Shown here: piece by piece, positions 1 to 5,883 of the stretch | Numbering within the stretch: position 1 is the stretch's first letter | How the letters are laid out: the number at the start of each line of letters is the position of its first letter | Origin: Acidobacteria bacterium CG_4_9_14_3_um_filter_49_7 | GTDB lineage: Bacteria; Acidobacteriota; Holophagae; Thermotomaculales; Thermotomaculaceae | Assembly (NCBI GenBank): GCA_002789615.1 | Contig: PFTO01000102.1 | Coordinates: 564-7,396 of the forward strand | Length of the DNA: 6,833 nucleotides | Direction: 5' to 3' | Position numbers and translations under genes: made by a program | The notes under the pieces: generated by a model | Told to the model about the DNA's origin: nothing | Databases searched by the model: none | The model's input: only the letters and a program-made list of their open reading frames with translations

Positions 1-104
1 CCCTCACCATACAGCAATGTCGCCGGTGAATCACTTGTGAGATGAAACAGATCTGCTTCAGACAACAACCCATCCGCCCGGCTCCATCTCTCAAAGATTT
101 CCAT
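1..104 (-). CDS. Partial reading frame downstream of pabA/trpG, possibly the synthase partner subunit (5' end only)
   Basis: An open minus-strand frame begins at ATG (102-104) and runs off the left edge without a stop. Its 35 visible codons begin MEIFERWSRADGLLSE and continue with a mixed polar/hydrophobic sequence. The start lies inside the last codons of the amidotransferase gene, a 14-base overlap in another frame. An AGGA box sits 9 bases upstream, so translational coupling is plausible. In many bacteria the gene after pabA/trpG encodes component I (PabB or TrpE) or the lyase PabC. That is an inference from position: the visible residues hold no motif I can assign to any of these families. 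The other frames close quickly here, which supports this one being coding. Confidence 0.55.
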   Translation of the reverse strand, partial: MEIFERWSRADGLLSEADLFHLTSDSPATLLYGE

Positions 105-660
105 ACAGTACATTCCTGGCAATTTGAAGTCCCTGGTCGGTGAGAAAGGACTCCGGGTGAAACTGAACTCCGGCAAGGGGAAGAGTGCGATGGCGGATCG
201 ACATGGGCGTTCCATCCGGTGTTGCGGCATTCACTTCGAGTTCATCCGGGCATTCTGACAGCCGGAGTGAGTGGTAACGTCCCACCGTGAGGGGAGATGA
301 AATCCCGGAAAAGACACCCGTCCCACCGTGAAGAACCTCCCGCACTTTCCCATGGCAGGGCTCTCCCTTTGATATCACGCCTCCCAGAGCCAGCGCAATA
401 CATTGCATACCGAGACAGACCCCGAAAATGGGGACCCTGCCTGAAAATTTTCGGATAATTTCCATGGAAAGTGTGGCTTCCCCGGGCGATCCCGGGCCGG
501 GAGAAATCAAAAGCAATTCAGGAGAAAATTTCTCAACATCCGTGAGGGATGTTCTGTCCGACCGGAAAACCGTAACATCCGCATCCGCCATTTGAAAAAG
601 ATGGCGAACGTTCTGAGTGAAGGAATCCATGTTGTCGATGAGCAGCGTCTTTGTCCACAT
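91..660 (-). CDS. pabA: Glutamine amidotransferase, component II of aminodeoxychorismate/anthranilate synthase (PabA/TrpG)
   Basis: This cytoplasmic class I glutamine amidotransferase (189 aa, the usual length) hydrolyses glutamine and channels ammonia to a chorismate-binding partner, giving aminodeoxychorismate for folate or anthranilate for tryptophan. Visible landmarks are the N-terminal LLIDNMDSFTQNV (family LLIDNYDSFTYN), the oxyanion-loop motif ISPGPGSPGE (residues 53-61), the nucleophile elbow GVCLGMQ with Cys82, GRYHSL (128-132), and GVQFHPES with the catalytic His168 and Glu170. All catalytic residues are present, so it should be active. ATG at 658-660 is chosen because the family starts directly before the LLIDN strand; the longer frame upstream has no family-like residues. 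No Shine-Dalgarno sequence precedes this ATG, unlike the other genes here. PabA and TrpG cannot be separated by motif, and some bacteria use one protein for both pathways, so the symbol is provisional. The gene overlaps the next minus-strand frame by 14 bases. Confidence 0.93.
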   Translation of the reverse strand: MWTKTLLIDNMDSFTQNVRHLFQMADADVTVFRSDRTSLTDVEKFSPELLLISPGPGSPGEATLSMEIIRKFSGRVPIFGVCLGMQCIALALGGVISKGEPCHGKVREVLHGGTGVFSGISSPLTVGRYHSLRLSECPDELEVNAATPDGTPMSIRHRTLPLAGVQFHPESFLTDQGLQIARNVLYGNL

Positions 661-667
661 AGCAGGG

Positions 668-682
668 GATTGTACCACAATC
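668..682. promoter_or_regulatory. Palindrome GATTGT-ACC-ACAATC in the divergent intergenic region
   Basis: Perfect 6-bp arms around a 3-base centre, 8 bases before the pabA/trpG start and covering its candidate -10 element. A repressor bound here would block that promoter. A direct repeat GGACA at 706-710 and 716-720, ten bases apart (one helical turn), lies between the two divergent genes and could also be a protein site. Neither matches an operator I can name. Confidence 0.3.
669..677 (-). promoter_or_regulatory. Possible extended -10 promoter of pabA/trpG
   Basis: Read on the minus strand, TGGTACAAT matches an extended -10 element (TGnTATAAT with one change). It ends 8 bases before the pabA/trpG ATG, so transcription would start at or next to the start codon and the mRNA would have essentially no leader. 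This fits the missing ribosome binding site. I see no convincing -35 hexamer at 17 bases. It is a pattern match only. Confidence 0.33.
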
Positions 683-751
683 ACGGTCTTTACACTTGCG
701 CAGCAGGACAATTTCGGACACAATAAAATGGAACACAAAACTCGGCAAACA

Positions 752-757
752 GGGAGT
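752..757 (+). promoter_or_regulatory. Ribosome binding site of the transhydrogenase gene
   Basis: AGGGAG, 6 bases before the ATG at 763, fixes this start. The small exported-protein gene on the other strand has the same hexamer at the same spacing. Confidence 0.7.
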
Positions 758-762
758 AAACA

Positions 763-2238
763 ATGGAAGAAAACAACCGAGACAAAAACACAGACATCCA
801 CTGCGACGTTGCGGTGGTGGGCAGTGGACCGGCTGGCCAGCGTGCAGCGATGGAATGTGCCAGGGAAGGGCGCAACACAATCATCATTGATCGCCGGAAC
901 CATAAAGTCGGCGGCGTCTCACTGCACGTGGGCACCATACCTAGCAAAACGCTGCGGGAGGCGGTGATGCACCTGATCGGGTACCGGCATAAACACCTCT
1001 ACGGCGATGAATATGTGGTGCGGCATCATATATGTCTGAAAGACCTTCTTGAGAGAGTTGAATTGACGTTGCAGCGGGAACTGGCGGTGCTGGAATCCCA
1101 ACTCATGGCCGCAGGGGTGAAGGTCCGCTACGGGGAAGCCCGATTTTTGGATCCGCACACCCTGGAAATCCACAATCGGAAGGACGAACACCTGTTCAAT
1201 TTGCATGCGGATCAGTTTGTGTTGGCTCCGGGAACCGTTCCCCGGCATCCAGAGGACATTTCCTTTGATTATGAGGTCATTTTTGACAGTAACTTCATCT
1301 TTTCCCACAAAAGCCGGATTAAAGAGCTTCCCAAGAGTCTGATTGTTGTCGGAGCCGGCGTCATTGGAACGGAATATGCTGCCATGTTTGCACCACTTGG
1401 GTGTCAGGTTACCCTTGTGGATCGTCAGACGCGGATTCTCCCCTACCTCGATGGGGACATCAGCCGTCTCCTGTTGAGAGAAATGGAAAACATGGGCGTA
1501 AAGATGGCTTTGGGCCGGGGCTATCGCTCCATCCGGCGGACGGAAGACGGAAAAGGTCTTGTTGAAACCGAAACGGGAGAAAAACTGATCGCGGACGCGG
1601 TGCTGGTTTCCCTGGGCCGTGTCCCCTGTGTAGACCGCTTGGATCTGCCTGCCGCCGGCGTGGAACTGGCAAATCGGCTTACAATCAAAGTGGACGACAG
1701 CTTCCGTACCTCCGCCCCTCATATCTTTGCCGCCGGTGATGTGATCGGGCCGCCGGCGCTGGCATCAACCAGTGCCGAGCAGGGTCGTGTTGCCGGACGA
1801 AATGTCCTTGGCTACACTGTCCGGAACCATCGCCCGGAACTGTTTCCCTTTGCCCTCTACTCCATTCCGGAAACTTCGCTCATCGGCAGCACAGAAGAAC
1901 AGCTGGTGGAAAAGGGAATCCCATTCCTGAAGGGAGTAGCACGATACCGGGATGTCGCCAAAGCGACCATTAAGGGGGGTTTCGTGGGTATGTTGAAATT
2001 ATTGTTTTCACCTGACGACTGGAAGCTCCTCGGTGTTCACGTCGTAGGAGATCAGGCGGCGGAACTGATCCATATCGGTCAGGCCGTCATGTCCCTGGGT
2101 GGCCGGGTGGATTACTTTGTCCATAACGTGTTCAACTATCCCACCTGGGCGGAGGCCTACCGGGTAGCCGCACTGGATGGAGTCTCCCGGCTTCGGGTCC
2201 CCAGCCTCCTGGATGGGAATGAGATGGGAGGAGCGTAG
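763..2238 (+). CDS. sthA: Soluble pyridine nucleotide transhydrogenase family flavoprotein (Si-specific, SthA-like)
   Basis: SthA-family enzymes are cytoplasmic FAD proteins that pass hydride between NADPH and NAD+, or NADH and NADP+. This one has 491 aa against about 466 in E. coli, with short extensions at both ends. The FAD-binding GSGPAG (20-25) is followed by GGVSLHVGTIPSK (50-62), the NAD-binding GAGVIGTEYA (197-206), FAAGDVIG (322-329) and a C-terminal dimerisation domain with FNYPTWAEAYRVAAL (457-471). That last block and the GTIPSK loop are SthA signatures. The disulfide of lipoamide dehydrogenases is missing: Ser53 and Thr58 stand where the two cysteines would be, and Tyr459 replaces the catalytic His, so dithiol chemistry is excluded. 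Asp220 ends the second NAD-fold strand, which usually favours NAD(H). AGGGAG lies 6 bases before the ATG. The gene is divergent from pabA/trpG, with no functional link evident. Confidence 0.9.
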   Translation: MEENNRDKNTDIHCDVAVVGSGPAGQRAAMECAREGRNTIIIDRRNHKVGGVSLHVGTIPSKTLREAVMHLIGYRHKHLYGDEYVVRHHICLKDLLERVELTLQRELAVLESQLMAAGVKVRYGEARFLDPHTLEIHNRKDEHLFNLHADQFVLAPGTVPRHPEDISFDYEVIFDSNFIFSHKSRIKELPKSLIVVGAGVIGTEYAAMFAPLGCQVTLVDRQTRILPYLDGDISRLLLREMENMGVKMALGRGYRSIRRTEDGKGLVETETGEKLIADAVLVSLGRVPCVDRLDLPAAGVELANRLTIKVDDSFRTSAPHIFAAGDVIGPPALASTSAEQGRVAGRNVLGYTVRNHRPELFPFALYSIPETSLIGSTEEQLVEKGIPFLKGVARYRDVAKATIKGGFVGMLKLLFSPDDWKLLGVHVVGDQAAELIHIGQAVMSLGGRVDYFVHNVFNYPTWAEAYRVAALDGVSRLRVPSLLDGNEMGGA

Positions 2239-2283
2239 GCGGCAGGGCCGCCGTGGATAGTGATTCTTGGATGGTGGATAGTT
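2238..2283 (+). repeat. Hairpin-plus-heptamer module, copy A
   Basis: A perfect GC-rich hairpin (GGCGGC 2238-2243, loop AGG, GCCGCC 2247-2252) begins on the last base of the transhydrogenase stop codon. After GTG come four degenerate 7-base units at 2256-2262, 2263-2269, 2270-2276 and 2277-2283, with consensus RATNGTG (for example GATAGTG and GATGGTG). There is no T-run after the stem, so it is not a classical terminator, although the stem could protect the mRNA 3' end. The same architecture recurs in reverse orientation at 3296-3343. Confidence 0.65.
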
Positions 2284-2475
2284 GGGAAAAGGCAGGAGAA
2301 TGGCCTTATAATCAATAAATTATATGACATAAACCAGATGACTATCCTCGGGTTCCACGGAATTATCCCCCTACTTGGTTTTTTCAACGCCCCCTGTGTT
2401 TCTGTTGAATTTCTTAGGCCTTGGATGAAGATAATAGTGCTGATAGGTGATTTGAATATTCCCCCATCTAACATC
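2284..2475. other. Non-coding AT-rich stretch
   Basis: I find no convincing gene here. Open frames on both strands exist, but they lack family motifs, and those I checked have no good ribosome binding site or read through the neighbouring repeat. The one structure seen is an AT palindrome, TATAAT (2307-2312) and ATTATA (2319-2324) around a 6-base centre. It contains a -10-like hexamer on each strand without a matching -35. The stretch is downstream of both the transhydrogenase and the small exported-protein gene, yet I see no intrinsic terminator for either. Confidence 0.5.
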
Positions 2476-2592
2476 TTAAAAATCAAAATTTTCCAATACA
2501 TCTCTTGTTGTCAATCCATTCCATTCCTTCAATTCATAGAACTCTGTAAGAACAGGCTTGCAGCACGTATTCAACGTATTTTTATCTGTTTT
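2476..2592 (-). pseudogene. Probable displaced C-terminal part of the small exported protein (-1 frame)
   Basis: The minus-strand frame -1 relative to the exported-protein gene is open from 2592 to a TAA at 2476-2478. It encodes 38 residues, including CCKPVLTEFYELKEW and then GLTTRDVLENFDF at the end. It has no start codon or ribosome binding site of its own and opens exactly where the upstream gene has TTT AAA AAA C. One extra A in the run would join the two parts as ...NGFKKTDKNT.... The sequence reads like a natural protein terminus, with mixed charged and aromatic residues and an acidic end, whereas the zero-frame ending is five residues. Whether it is a disabling mutation, a base-calling error at a homopolymer, or programmed slippage cannot be decided here. 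Confidence 0.5.
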
Positions 2593-2981
2593 TTAAAACC
2601 GTTCACAAGGACAAACTTGTGTGGCGTCCATTGTTCAATACCATAGTCCATGGTCATGAGCATATTACCTGGATATGTTAATTTGAACCATACAGATATC
2701 TTTCCGCTGTGATCCCGAACAAAGTCTCCTGTGAATATTACGGGTGACCGCTTAGGTCCTCCAAATCCTACGAATTTTCCGCTCTTATTGAACAATGCAG
2801 TACTATAAACCATTTGAAATGTTCCAGGCGATTGTTCCATGTCGAATAATAAAAATGTCAAAGAGCGATAAGTTAGATTATCGGCAAAAGGTTCACTCTT
2901 TTCATGAGTTATGTAGACTTTTGTTTGAGTATAAGCAACAACATTTCCAATCAAGAGCAGAATTAAAATAATTTTTCTCAT
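2571..2981 (-). CDS. Small exported protein of unknown function, probably frameshifted at its 3' end
   Basis: I do not recognise this family. The 136-residue product starts with a clear signal peptide (MRKIILILLLIGNVVA: two basic residues, a hydrophobic core, then a small residue near position 17), so it should be exported. The mature part is rich in aromatic and beta-type residues, has no cysteine, and includes GKFVGFGGPKRSPVIF around residue 70. ATG at 2979-2981 is preferred because AGGGAG lies 6 bases upstream and the signal peptide begins there; an in-frame ATG at 3059 would put 26 non-signal residues in front. The gene is visibly more AT-rich than its neighbours. The frame ends in KKQIKIR, while a protein-like sequence continues in the -1 frame from the preceding run of six A (see 2476-2592). 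The full product may therefore be about 168 aa, through mutation, sequencing error or slippage. Confidence 0.72.
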   Translation of the reverse strand: MRKIILILLLIGNVVAYTQTKVYITHEKSEPFADNLTYRSLTFLLFDMEQSPGTFQMVYSTALFNKSGKFVGFGGPKRSPVIFTGDFVRDHSGKISVWFKLTYPGNMLMTMDYGIEQWTPHKFVLVNGFKKQIKIR

Positions 2982-3158
2982 TGTGAACTCCCTGTAACCA
3001 TAAATTGAACAAAAGATGTGGGAACCCCGGGATAAGTCATCTAGTTTATCTTTTTTCATTGGCACTTCCTGTGTCGGGAAACCTCTTGTTTATCTGCAAT
3101 TCATTCTACACTCTGATGCAGTCACTTTCCATAAAGAAAGACTCTCACACCTCAGACA
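2982..3158. other. Upstream region of the small exported-protein gene
   Basis: This is the 5' region of the minus-strand exported-protein gene, with its AGGGAG ribosome binding site at 2988-2993. The gene's frame stays open upstream to about 3065, but the added residues are not signal-like. No clear -35/-10 pair stands out. Plus-strand frames here are short and lack family features. With the repeat modules at 3159-3204 and 3296-3343 and the stretches around them, bases 2982-3420 form a 439-base gap without a gene. Confidence 0.45.
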
Positions 3159-3204
3159 CCGGCACGATGTGCCGGAGTGACTCGTAACCTGTGACTGGTG
3201 GCTT
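3159..3204 (+). repeat. Hairpin-plus-heptamer module with a different heptamer, copy C
   Basis: A perfect 7-bp stem (CCGGCAC 3159-3165, loop GAT, GTGCCGG 3169-3175) is followed after one base by four 7-base units at 3177-3183, 3184-3190, 3191-3197 and 3198-3204. Their consensus is about GTGACTN (GTGACTC, GTGACTG). The plan matches the modules at 2238 and 3296, but the heptamer differs. There is no T-run and no gene ending nearby, so it is not a terminator. Confidence 0.55.
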
Positions 3205-3295
3205 GTTGGAAAGAGCAAAGCGGGATAGAGGCACCTTGGGAAAAGTTGTCAGTCCCTGTTTTGCGGCTCTGCTGTTCTTCCCCGCTCCTTCCGGA

Positions 3296-3343
3296 CACCA
3301 TCCACTATCCACAATTCACCATTCACGCGGCCCGTTGGGCCGC
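3296..3343 (-). repeat. Hairpin-plus-heptamer module, copy B (inverted relative to copy A)
   Basis: Read on the minus strand: a perfect 7-bp stem (GCGGCCC 3327-3333, loop 3334-3336, GGGCCGC 3337-3343), then GTG, then four heptamers at 3317-3323, 3310-3316, 3303-3309 and 3296-3302 that fit RATNGTG. Order and spacing are the same as at 2238-2283, though the stem sequence differs. The two copies face each other across about 1 kb that holds the AT-rich exported-protein gene. Confidence 0.65.
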
Positions 3344-3410
3344 TCCCTTCGTCGCGTGGACATTTTTGCGGTATGATTGTTGCATCTAAAAAGCTCGACA
3401 TATCAAAACC

Positions 3411-3415
3411 GGAGG
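3411..3415 (+). promoter_or_regulatory. Ribosome binding site that decides the VIT/VWA start
   Basis: GGAGG lies 5 bases before the ATG at 3421, which also begins the signal peptide. The longer in-frame alternative at 3373 follows a T-rich stretch without a ribosome binding site. Confidence 0.75.
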
Positions 3416-3420
3416 GAGAT

Positions 3421-5778
3421 ATGAAAAAGATCTTTATTTCTATTCTATTACTGTCGTGCATGGTGCCATTGACGGCAGGGCCGGTGGAGAAACCACCGAC
3501 CGACAAAACCCTTTCCCCCTATTTTTTCGTAAAATCTGATGATCCATCCGTGGATCGGTTGCCCCTGAAGGTCACATCCGCAAAGGTCACCATCGTCGGC
3601 GTGATTGCGGATGTGACCGTAACCCAGGAATACCGTAACGTCGGGAAAAAACCATTGGAAGCCACGTATATCTTCCCGGGGTCCACCCGGGCGGCTGTGT
3701 ACGGCATGAAAATGACCATTGGGGAACGTACACTTGTGGCAAAAATTGAGGAACGGCAGAAAGCCCGTCAGGACTATGAACAGGCCCGAAATGAGGGAAG
3801 GAGTGCTTCCCTTCTGGAACAAAAGCGGCCGAACGTGTTCCAGATGAACGTGGCCAACATCATGCCCGGTGATGTTATTCAGGTAGAACTGAAGTACACG
3901 GAGCTTCTAATTCCAACAGATGGTGTGTACCAGTTTGCCTACCCCACAGTGGTGGGCCCCCGTTATTCGGAAACACCGGACGAACCCGGCCAGCCGGACC
4001 AGTGGGTAAAGAACCCCTATCTCCACCAGGGTGAGGCCGCTCCCTACACCTTCGGTCTTTCCGTGGACATTTCCTCCCCCATCCCGGTGCAGGATGTATT
4101 CAGCCCCAGCCACAAGATTAATGTGGCCTTCGACGGACCAAAAATGGCGATGATTCATCTGGACAAAAGTGAAAAAACCGGTGGAAACCGCGATTTTATC
4201 CTGAATTACCGCCTGTCCGGTAAAAAGATTCAATCCGGGCTGATGCTGTACAAAGGAGAAACCGAAAACTTCTTCCTCCTGATGGCAGAGCCGCCGAAAC
4301 GGGTTCGCCCGGAAGAAATTCCAGCCCGGGATTATGTGTTCATTGTGGATGTGTCCGGTTCCATGCGGGGCTTCCCCCTGGACATTTCCAAGGCACTTCT
4401 TAAAAACCTGATTTCCTCACTGAAACCGACAGATAGTTTCAACGTGCTGCTTTTTTCAGGGGGCAGCCATGTGTTAAGTCCAATATCCCTTCCCGCGACA
4501 AAGGAAAATATTCAGCAGGCCATCACGCTCATTGACAACCTTCGGGGCGGGGGCGGAACAAGGCTGCTTCCAGCCATGAAAAAGGCATTGGCGCTGCCGA
4601 TGAAAGAGGGCGTCTCCCGGAGCATGGTGGTGGTTACCGACGGTTACGTATCAGTGGAAAAAGCGACTTTCCAGCTGATTCGGGAAAACCTCAACCATTC
4701 CAATCTCTTTGCCTTCGGAATCGGCACTTCGGTAAACCGTTATCTCATTGAAGGGATGGCACGAGCCGGATTGGGTGAGCCTTTTGTGATTACCAATTCG
4801 AAAGATGCGGCTGAGACGGCGGAAAAATTTCGCAACTACATCCAGTCTCCGGTGCTCACCGACATCAAAGTAAAGTTCGATGGGTTTGACACCTATGACG
4901 TGGAACCGGTATCCATTCCAGATCTCTTTGCGGGCCGCCCGGTGGTGGTGTTCGGCAAATGGAAGGGGAAAGCAGCGGGAGAAGTCACCGTCAGCGGGGT
5001 CTCCGGAAATGGCAAATACAAGGCTGAATTCAAGGTTTCGGTTAAGCTGGATAGAAAAGAAAACGCGGCCCTTCGCTACCTCTGGGCCCGTACCCGGATC
5101 GCGGAACTGTCCGATTACGCGAGATTCGATGAGTCTGAAATCGAACCTACGGTTACCAATCTGGGACTGAAATACAACCTCATGACCGCCTACACCTCAT
5201 TTGTTGCCATTGATACAAAGATCCGAAACAAAGATGGCAAACTGGTGTCCGTGAAGCAACCGCTGCCGTTGCCCCAGGGCGTATCCGATACCGCAGTGGG
5301 AGGGAGCAGCAAGAAGAGTATGTATGTCCGGCGCATGCCCACCAGTTCGGACATGATGGTGTCACCGCCTAACCCAACCTCCGCTTTAGGGGGAAATTTG
5401 ACCGTCCGCGAATCAGTGGTCCCCATTCCTGACCCTTCACCGGAACTGCCGGAACCGATGATTCTGGTGAGGCCACAGATGCGGGGACTGGACAGACTCG
5501 TGGTAAATGGATTTAATCGTAACCACGTCGCAAAACTCTTGAAATCGATGGAACCGGAATTGATGATGTGTGCAATGAAAGCAGGGAAAGCCATCGTCCA
5601 TGTGAAAGTAACTGTTCAAGTGAAACCCAACGGTTCTGTGGAAACCAATGTTCTTGTAATGAGCGGAAAAGGAACTTCAAAACAACTGTCAAAATGTATC
5701 GGCGAAAAAATGAAACGGTTGATTCAGAAACTTCCAAAAGGATCAATCGGTTCATTCTCTTTCGACATCCTGGGATGA
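3421..5778 (+). CDS. Exported VIT/VWA-domain protein with an AgmX/PglI-like C-terminal domain
   Basis: The 785-residue product is exported: MKKIFISILLLSCMVPLTA is a signal peptide (Cys13 gives a poor lipobox, so a lipoprotein is less likely). A VIT domain follows (about 33-165), with a helical EERQKARQDYEQAR segment and then PNVFQMNVANIMPGD. The VWA domain (about 302-475) keeps the whole metal-ion-dependent adhesion site: Asp310, Ser312 and Ser314 in DVSGS, Thr380 in GGGGT, and Asp407 in VVTDG. A beta-rich part ends in LMTAYTSFVAID, typical of VIT-VWA proteins. After a proline-rich linker (about 600-690), the last 95 residues resemble the AgmX/PglI C-terminal domain, with Cys717 and Cys759 (the only cysteines of the mature form) in the family's positions. 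VWA proteins usually bind partners through a metal ion, so a role in envelope assembly or adhesion is inferred. GGAGG 5 bases before ATG 3421 decides the start; the in-frame ATG at 3373 has no such site. The gene appears monocistronic. Confidence 0.9.
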   Translation: MKKIFISILLLSCMVPLTAGPVEKPPTDKTLSPYFFVKSDDPSVDRLPLKVTSAKVTIVGVIADVTVTQEYRNVGKKPLEATYIFPGSTRAAVYGMKMTIGERTLVAKIEERQKARQDYEQARNEGRSASLLEQKRPNVFQMNVANIMPGDVIQVELKYTELLIPTDGVYQFAYPTVVGPRYSETPDEPGQPDQWVKNPYLHQGEAAPYTFGLSVDISSPIPVQDVFSPSHKINVAFDGPKMAMIHLDKSEKTGGNRDFILNYRLSGKKIQSGLMLYKGETENFFLLMAEPPKRVRPEEIPARDYVFIVDVSGSMRGFPLDISKALLKNLISSLKPTDSFNVLLFSGGSHVLSPISLPATKENIQQAITLIDNLRGGGGTRLLPAMKKALALPMKEGVSRSMVVVTDGYVSVEKATFQLIRENLNHSNLFAFGIGTSVNRYLIEGMARAGLGEPFVITNSKDAAETAEKFRNYIQSPVLTDIKVKFDGFDTYDVEPVSIPDLFAGRPVVVFGKWKGKAAGEVTVSGVSGNGKYKAEFKVSVKLDRKENAALRYLWARTRIAELSDYARFDESEIEPTVTNLGLKYNLMTAYTSFVAIDTKIRNKDGKLVSVKQPLPLPQGVSDTAVGGSSKKSMYVRRMPTSSDMMVSPPNPTSALGGNLTVRESVVPIPDPSPELPEPMILVRPQMRGLDRLVVNGFNRNHVAKLLKSMEPELMMCAMKAGKAIVHVKVTVQVKPNGSVETNVLVMSGKGTSKQLSKCIGEKMKRLIQKLPKGSIGSFSFDILG

Positions 5779-5790
5779 ACTGATATGGCA

Positions 5791-5823
5791 AAAGAGAGGG
5801 GGGCTTCATGCCCCCCTTTTTTT
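5791..5823. terminator. Strong intrinsic terminator, probably bidirectional
   Basis: Stem GGGGGGC (5798-5804) and GCCCCCC (5810-5816) with loop TTCAT, followed by seven T (5817-5823), starts 19 bases after the VIT/VWA stop codon. The A-rich left flank pairs with the T-run. Read on the minus strand, the stem is followed by TCTCTTTT, so it can also stop transcripts of the convergent GAF gene, although that gene ends 180 bases away. Confidence 0.9.
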
Positions 5824-5883
5824 GGATGGGATTTCCGGAATCAGATTCTCTCGCAAAGGTTGGGAAGAATAGATAGAAAAGAT

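Noticed and set aside
661..903. N-terminal extension of the pabA/trpG frame up to 903
   Set aside because: The 81 extra residues are low-complexity Cys/Val-rich sequence antisense to the transhydrogenase gene, and the family begins at the LLIDN strand.
2238..2252. Hairpin at the transhydrogenase stop codon as an intrinsic terminator
   Set aside because: No T-run follows the stem, and the same architecture recurs elsewhere as part of a repeat module.
2157..2501. 114-codon minus-strand open frame, briefly considered a decayed transposase
   Set aside because: It reads through the hairpin/heptamer module and into the antisense of the transhydrogenase 3' end. I see no DDE or other transposase motif.
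2260..2646. 128-codon plus-strand open frame
   Set aside because: It starts inside a heptamer repeat, has no good ribosome binding site and no family motif, and overlaps the exported-protein gene in antisense.
2982..3065. Longer start (ATG 3059 or GTG 3065) for the small exported protein
   Set aside because: The added residues are charged and would bury the signal peptide. The ATG at 2981 has a near-perfect AGGGAG at ideal spacing.
2238..3343. Insertion sequence or composite transposon bounded by the inverted modules
   Set aside because: No transposase is present, the modules are similar in plan rather than near-identical, and no target-site duplication is evident.
3373..3420. Earlier in-frame ATG for the VIT/VWA protein
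   Set aside because: It has no ribosome binding site and would put 16 polar residues before a well-formed signal peptide that has its own GGAGG.
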